From Pseudomonadota bacterium (GTDB lineage Bacteria; Pseudomonadota; Gammaproteobacteria; SZUA-229): a DNA stretch of 9,622 nucleotides. This document shows, piece by piece, positions 7,137 to 9,622 of this stretch (the first letter of the stretch is position 1; each line of letters opens with the position of its first letter). A program made the position numbers and the translations under genes. The notes below the pieces were generated by a model. The model had not been told where the DNA came from and made no database searches. It saw only the letters and a program-made list of their open reading frames with translations. The stretch is from assembly GCA_015222965.1 (NCBI GenBank), contig JADFWF010000328.1, forward strand, positions 1-9,622, given 5' to 3'.

Positions 7137-7167
7137 CCGGCCCCGAAGTTTGGGAGCCGGTTTTTTT
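7137..7167 (+). terminator. Rho-independent terminator after the LPP20 lipoprotein gene
   Basis: CCGGC (7137-7141) pairs with GCCGG (7156-7160). CCC (7142-7144) then pairs with GGG (7152-7154) across a single bulged A, closing a seven-base loop. Seven T follow at 7161-7167, and AAA before the stem can pair with the first of them. It is the best terminator in the window and isolates the lipoprotein from the next gene. Confidence 0.9.
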
Positions 7168-7270
7168 ATGTCCATGGATGGACGGTATGTCGCAAGGAGC
7201 CAGGGAAGGCGGTGCGAATATGCCCATGGATGGACGGTATGTCGCAAGGAGCCAGGGACGGCAGTGCAAA
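7167..7270 (+). repeat. Two-copy 52-bp intergenic tandem repeat
   Basis: Copies at 7167-7218 and 7219-7270 match at 48 of 52 positions; differences are at 7171, 7207, 7211 and 7216 of the first copy. The longest identical run, from 7172 to 7206, covers the CCATGGATGG core and the CGCAAGGAGCCAGGG element. A degraded third copy seems to begin at 7271 (TATACCCGTG). In copy 1, GTCCAT and ATGGAC can fold back on each other. The repeat is open in the frame of the downstream gene, but 52 is not a multiple of three, so the copies are read in different frames. That argues strongly against it being coding. Confidence 0.9.
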
Positions 7271-7296
7271 TATACCCGTGTGTCTGAAAATTCCCC

Positions 7297-7300
7297 AGGA
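7297..7300 (+). promoter_or_regulatory. Ribosome binding site that decides the transglutaminase-like gene start
   Basis: AGGA is six bases before the ATG at 7307 and only three before the ATG at 7304, favouring 7307. Both place a signal peptide at the extreme N terminus, unlike the in-frame ATG at 7178 inside the repeat. Confidence 0.6.
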
Positions 7301-7306
7301 AATATG

Positions 7307-8773
7307 ATGAAGATAAAAAATTTTACTGCGATAAGCCTGTTGTCAGGATTGATGCTGTTTTGTGTTTCAAGCAGTGCTAACGATGAGTTTCAACAATGGA
7401 TGCAGCAACAGTCTCAGGGTGTGACAGCGCAGAAAAAAGAATTTCAAGAATATAAAGATAAGCGAGATAAAGAGTTTACTGATTTTTTGAAGGCACAATG
7501 GAAGGCTGTCGATATAGTTAAAGGTGAAGTTCGTGACGAAGCGCCGAAGCCAGATGTGATGCCGATTGCGCCACCTGTCGCAGAGACAGTGGTAGAGACT
7601 GAGAAACCGGTTGTTGTTTCCGTGCCAAAGCCTGTGGTGATAAAAAAACCTGTGCCAGTACCATTAGCTGCTGTACCAAAAGGCAGACCGATAAGCATTA
7701 ATTTTTTTGGTAAGCAGGTTCAGTTCTATTATGATGCCAGCTTAAAGCACAGGCTAAGTTCGCCCATTAATAAAAATGCAGTTAGTGATTACTGGTCTGC
7801 TTTAAGTCGTGCTGAATATGAAGAATTATTGAAGCAGTTAAGGGCGCAAAAAATATTACTACAATTGAATGACTGGGCGTTTGCTTCGCTGGTCAACAAA
7901 CTGGCGGTCGCGATAAATAATAACCGTCGTAATGAGAGCGCACTGTTAAGCTGGTTTTTGATGGCAAAGTCCGGTTATAGAGCAAGGATTGCGTATGATC
8001 GTACATCCATCTATCTGCTGGTGCCCTCACAGCATGAGATGTTTGAGGTCTCCTATTTTACTTTCAGTGGCATACGTTACTACGCAGTAGAATTTGATGG
8101 TAATAAACATAAGTTAGGCCAGGTATTCACTTATGATGGTGAGTATCCTGATACGACGAAAGATTTCAATATGCAGGTGACGTCGGTAGTCGCGTCAAAT
8201 GATAAAGATGAGCGCAGACACCTGTCATTTGAGTTTGAAAGTAAAAAATACAATATCGATGTGGCTTATGATCGTGGCCGGGTAAAATTTTTCAGTACCT
8301 ATCCGCAGTTGAACCTTGATCTATATTTTTCTTCCGGCGTTTATAAAGTGACAGCGACACCTCTGCAGAAACAGCTGGCCGTACATATGCAGGGTATGTC
8401 TGAGCAACAGGCGGTGAATTTTTTATTGAGATTTGTACAGACATCTTTGCAATATGAGACAGATGAGGCGCAGTTTGGCGAAGAAAATTATCTGTTTCCT
8501 GAAGAGACCCTGTTTTATCCATACTCTGACTGCGAAGATCGTGCCATATTATTTGCATGGCTAGTTAAGTCACTACTAAATCTACAGGTGGTCGGGCTGG
8601 ACTACCCGGGACATGTTGCGGCAGCGGTACACTTTAATGAAGCGGTAGCCGGCGACAGTGTTAGTTACAAGGGTAAGCGTTATATTGTTACGGACCCGAC
8701 TTATATAAATGCCAATGCCGGCATGACGATGCCTGATTTTAAAAAATATAAACCAACGGTAATCAATTACTAA
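7307..8773 (+). CDS. Secreted transglutaminase-like (papain-fold) protein with intact Cys-His-Asp triad
   Basis: The 488-residue product has a signal peptide (residues 1-24, cleavage likely after VSSSA) with no lipobox, so it should be periplasmic. Next comes a charged Gln/Lys-rich helical stretch (about 27-70), then a Pro/Val/Lys-rich linker (about 79-128, including VSVPKPVVIKKPVPVPL). A middle region of about 225 residues starts with a helical part (155-225), followed by beta-rich sequence (225-350). The C-terminal domain (about 365-488) carries a transglutaminase-like triad: Cys409 in PYSDCEDRAILFAWLV, His436 in YPGHVAAAVHF and Asp463 in IVTDPTYINA. Such domains act as cysteine proteases, amidases or cross-linkers; the substrate cannot be told here. 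An in-frame ATG at 7178 would add 43 residues of repeat-derived sequence and is rejected. The next gene starts 11 nt downstream. I do not recognise a named gene. Confidence 0.82.
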   Translation: MKIKNFTAISLLSGLMLFCVSSSANDEFQQWMQQQSQGVTAQKKEFQEYKDKRDKEFTDFLKAQWKAVDIVKGEVRDEAPKPDVMPIAPPVAETVVETEKPVVVSVPKPVVIKKPVPVPLAAVPKGRPISINFFGKQVQFYYDASLKHRLSSPINKNAVSDYWSALSRAEYEELLKQLRAQKILLQLNDWAFASLVNKLAVAINNNRRNESALLSWFLMAKSGYRARIAYDRTSIYLLVPSQHEMFEVSYFTFSGIRYYAVEFDGNKHKLGQVFTYDGEYPDTTKDFNMQVTSVVASNDKDERRHLSFEFESKKYNIDVAYDRGRVKFFSTYPQLNLDLYFSSGVYKVTATPLQKQLAVHMQGMSEQQAVNFLLRFVQTSLQYETDEAQFGEENYLFPEETLFYPYSDCEDRAILFAWLVKSLLNLQVVGLDYPGHVAAAVHFNEAVAGDSVSYKGKRYIVTDPTYINANAGMTMPDFKKYKPTVINY

Positions 8774-8784
8774 TATAAGAAACC

Positions 8785-9195
8785 ATGTTTGATAGCACTG
8801 TTTATAATGAGGGCTCTTTGATCGTTGGTAAGATGAGTGGTGTACTAGAACCGCAAAGTTTCATCAATGGTATTTTCTGGCAGATCGATAGCAGAAATGT
8901 TGGCGAGGTGAAAGAAGGTTTCTCCCAGCTCTATTATGACACTGATGTTGTCAGTGTTGATGTAACTGAAGATGATATACGAAGGATTGCTGAAATTAAC
9001 ACAGGGATTGGTATCAACACAGGCAGTTTTCGTACTGCACTGGTGTTAAGTAATGAGGAAGTTATCCGGTTAGCGAAAATTCATCAGGCGCTGACCAGAG
9101 AGCATGGCTTCGAAGTTGAGATATTTAATACCCTCGAAGAGGGGTTTGCCTGGCTAGCCTGTGATAACCCTGAGCCTGAGACCATTAAAATTTAG
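8785..9195 (+). CDS. Small soluble protein of unknown function, possibly SpoIIAA/STAS-like fold
   Basis: I do not recognise a named gene. The 136-residue product has no signal peptide or membrane span and is acidic. It reads as an alternating alpha/beta protein: strand LIVGKMSG near residue 12, helix at about 24-35, strand VVSVDV at 55-60, helix EDDIRRIAEIN at 62-72, strand FRTALVLS at 82-89, helix NEEVIRLAKIHQALTREH at 90-107, strand FEVEIF at 109-114 and helix LEEGFAWLA at 117-125. That order resembles SpoIIAA/STAS-like small regulators, but the phosphorylatable serine motif of anti-sigma antagonists is not evident, so this is a fold-level guess. Only a weak ribosome site (AAGAAA) precedes the ATG. 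The 11-nt gap to the transglutaminase-like gene suggests co-translation, although one protein is exported and the other cytoplasmic. It ends 13 nt before the converging tRNA gene. Confidence 0.75.
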   Translation: MFDSTVYNEGSLIVGKMSGVLEPQSFINGIFWQIDSRNVGEVKEGFSQLYYDTDVVSVDVTEDDIRRIAEINTGIGINTGSFRTALVLSNEEVIRLAKIHQALTREHGFEVEIFNTLEEGFAWLACDNPEPETIKI

Positions 9196-9208
9196 TTTAA
9201 TAAAAAAT

Positions 9209-9285
9209 TGGTGCGCCCGAGTGGAGTCGAACCACCGACCACAGGCTTCGGAGGCCTGTACTCTATCCAGCTGAGCTACGGGCGC
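9209..9285 (-). tRNA. tRNA-Arg(CCG), with encoded CCA end
   Basis: Read on the minus strand, the acceptor GCGCCCG (9279-9285) pairs with CGGGCGC (9213-9219), followed by discriminator A and an encoded CCA (9209-9211). The D-arm GCTCAGCTGGATAGAGT, the anticodon stem CAGGC/GCCTG and the T-arm with GGTTCGACTCC are all present. The anticodon loop CTCCGAA gives anticodon CCG, which reads the Arg codon CGG. Mature length including CCA is 77 nt. A run of T directly after CCA (minus strand) may help end transcription. The gene converges on the last plus-strand CDS. Confidence 0.97.
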
Positions 9286-9301
9286 ATATAAAACGCCGGT
9301 G

Positions 9302-9310
9302 ATTTTAACA
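9302..9310 (-). promoter_or_regulatory. Probable extended -10 promoter of tRNA-Arg
   Basis: On the minus strand TGTTAAAAT is an extended -10 (TGn plus TAAAAT, 5 of 6 matches), with its downstream edge 16 bases before the tRNA 5' end. It is followed by the GC-rich discriminator CACCGGC, as is common at stringently controlled stable-RNA promoters. No good -35 is seen at 16-18 nt, which fits an extended -10 promoter. The transcription start would be near 9295. Confidence 0.5.
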
Positions 9311-9407
9311 CGTCTTTTGAAGTAGTCTTTACTGTTCAGAAAATTCAACCTTAATTAATGCACTTGCCGAGTAGTGAGCTACTGCGTTTGCACTTTAACT
9401 TTCGTTT

Positions 9408-9431
9408 TAGCTTAGTGAAGAGCTATTTTTT
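9408..9431 (+). terminator. Weak terminator-like hairpin on the plus strand
   Basis: TAGCT (9408-9412) pairs with AGCTA (9421-9425), possibly extended by one T-G pair, and six T follow (9426-9431). The five-base stem is AT-rich and no plus-strand gene directly precedes it. It could catch read-through from the gene ending at 9195, but chance is a fair alternative in this AT-rich stretch. Confidence 0.25.
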
Positions 9432-9471
9432 GTGCTTTCCTTTTAAGGAATGGCATCAAGTGTCAGCATAA

Positions 9472-9503
9472 TTTACAGAAATATCGATATTTTATTATAT
9501 AAT
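9472..9503 (+). promoter_or_regulatory. Promoter-like element with 20-bp spacer holding a perfect palindrome
   Basis: TTTACA (9472-9477, 5 of 6 matches to the -35 consensus) and a perfect TATAAT (9498-9503) are 20 bp apart. Inside the spacer lies AAATATCGATATTT (9479-9492), a perfect 14-bp palindrome. A long spacer with a central dyad is the layout of MerR-family-controlled promoters. Any controlled gene would lie beyond the window, because no convincing ORF starts in 9504-9622. Confidence 0.3.
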
Positions 9504-9622
9504 GATAGTTTAATTTGATATATTGTCGGATTTATATACAGTGTTGCGCGTAAAAGGCTGTTTTATGGTTATTATTTGACCAAAAAGGCTTGAATTAGGC
9601 TGGTTCTAAATATTTAGTGTAA

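Larger units (their letters stand above)
9286..9622. other. AT-rich intergenic stretch upstream of tRNA-Arg
   Basis: No protein-coding gene or recognisable structured RNA is seen on either strand over these 337 bases; the longest frames starting inside it are trivial. It holds the tRNA promoter, a weak hairpin with a T-run, the palindromic promoter-like element and two AAAAGGCT-containing segments near 9552 and 9583. The right part may be the 5' leader of a gene outside the window. Confidence 0.6.

Noticed and set aside
7167..7290. CRISPR array
   Set aside because: The 52-bp units are directly adjacent with no spacers between them, so this is a plain tandem repeat.
7178..7306. Upstream ATG giving a 531-residue form of the transglutaminase-like protein
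   Set aside because: The added sequence is translated tandem repeat, read in different frames in each copy, and it would bury the signal peptide; a ribosome site precedes 7307.
9195..9285. tRNA-Arg as the integration site of a genomic island
   Set aside because: No integrase, no repeat of the tRNA 3' end and no compositional break on the 3' side are visible; the AT-rich part lies on the 5' side.
9154..9348. Minus-strand ORF containing APVAQLDRVQASEACGRWFD
   Set aside because: This is the well-known false translation of a tRNA gene; the segment lies on the tRNA-Arg and has no other coding support.
9366..9387. AGTAG/CTACT hairpin between the tRNA and the window end
   Set aside because: Only a five-base stem with no T-run and no flanking pairing; expected by chance at this scale.

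Overview
The window looks like chromosomal DNA of a moderate-GC gammaproteobacterium. The evidence is a System I (Ccm) cytochrome c maturation locus whose proteins match E. coli residue for residue at the key motifs, with CcmH and CcmI as separate proteins (as in Pseudomonas, not fused as in E. coli), a periplasmic DsbA, and an LPP20-type lipoprotein. No species can be named from sequence alone.

Positions 1-5718 hold the promoter-distal part of a ccm operon, all on the plus strand and tightly spaced: ccmC (5' end cut by the window edge), ccmD, ccmE, ccmF, ccmG, ccmH and ccmI. Together they make the haem-handling and ligation half of the pathway. CcmC and CcmD load haem onto CcmE, CcmE carries it, CcmG and CcmH keep the apocytochrome CxxCH thiols reduced, CcmI holds the apocytochrome, and CcmF joins haem to it. 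ccmAB presumably lie upstream of the window. dsbA (5750-6361) follows 31 nt after ccmI, so a thiol oxidase sits directly after the thiol-reducing branch. A weak hairpin with a T-run follows dsbA.

Positions 6362-9195 hold an envelope group on the same strand. It has an LPP20-family lipoprotein with its own candidate promoter, a strong terminator preceded by an extra hairpin, a two-copy 52-bp tandem repeat, a secreted transglutaminase-like protein with a complete Cys-His-Asp triad, and a small soluble protein that may have a SpoIIAA/STAS-like fold. The last two form a probable two-gene operon with an 11-nt gap.

Positions 9209-9285 encode tRNA-Arg(CCG) on the minus strand, converging on the last gene. 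The remaining ~337 nt are AT-rich and carry no gene. They hold a probable tRNA promoter and a plus-strand promoter-like element with a long spacer containing a perfect 14-bp palindrome.

No clear new defence or mobile system is present. The points most worth a second look are the duplicated ccmD start, the proline-less CxxC motifs in both CcmG and DsbA, the 52-bp repeat that fakes an N-terminal extension, the uncharacterised transglutaminase-like gene pair, and the palindrome-in-spacer promoter.
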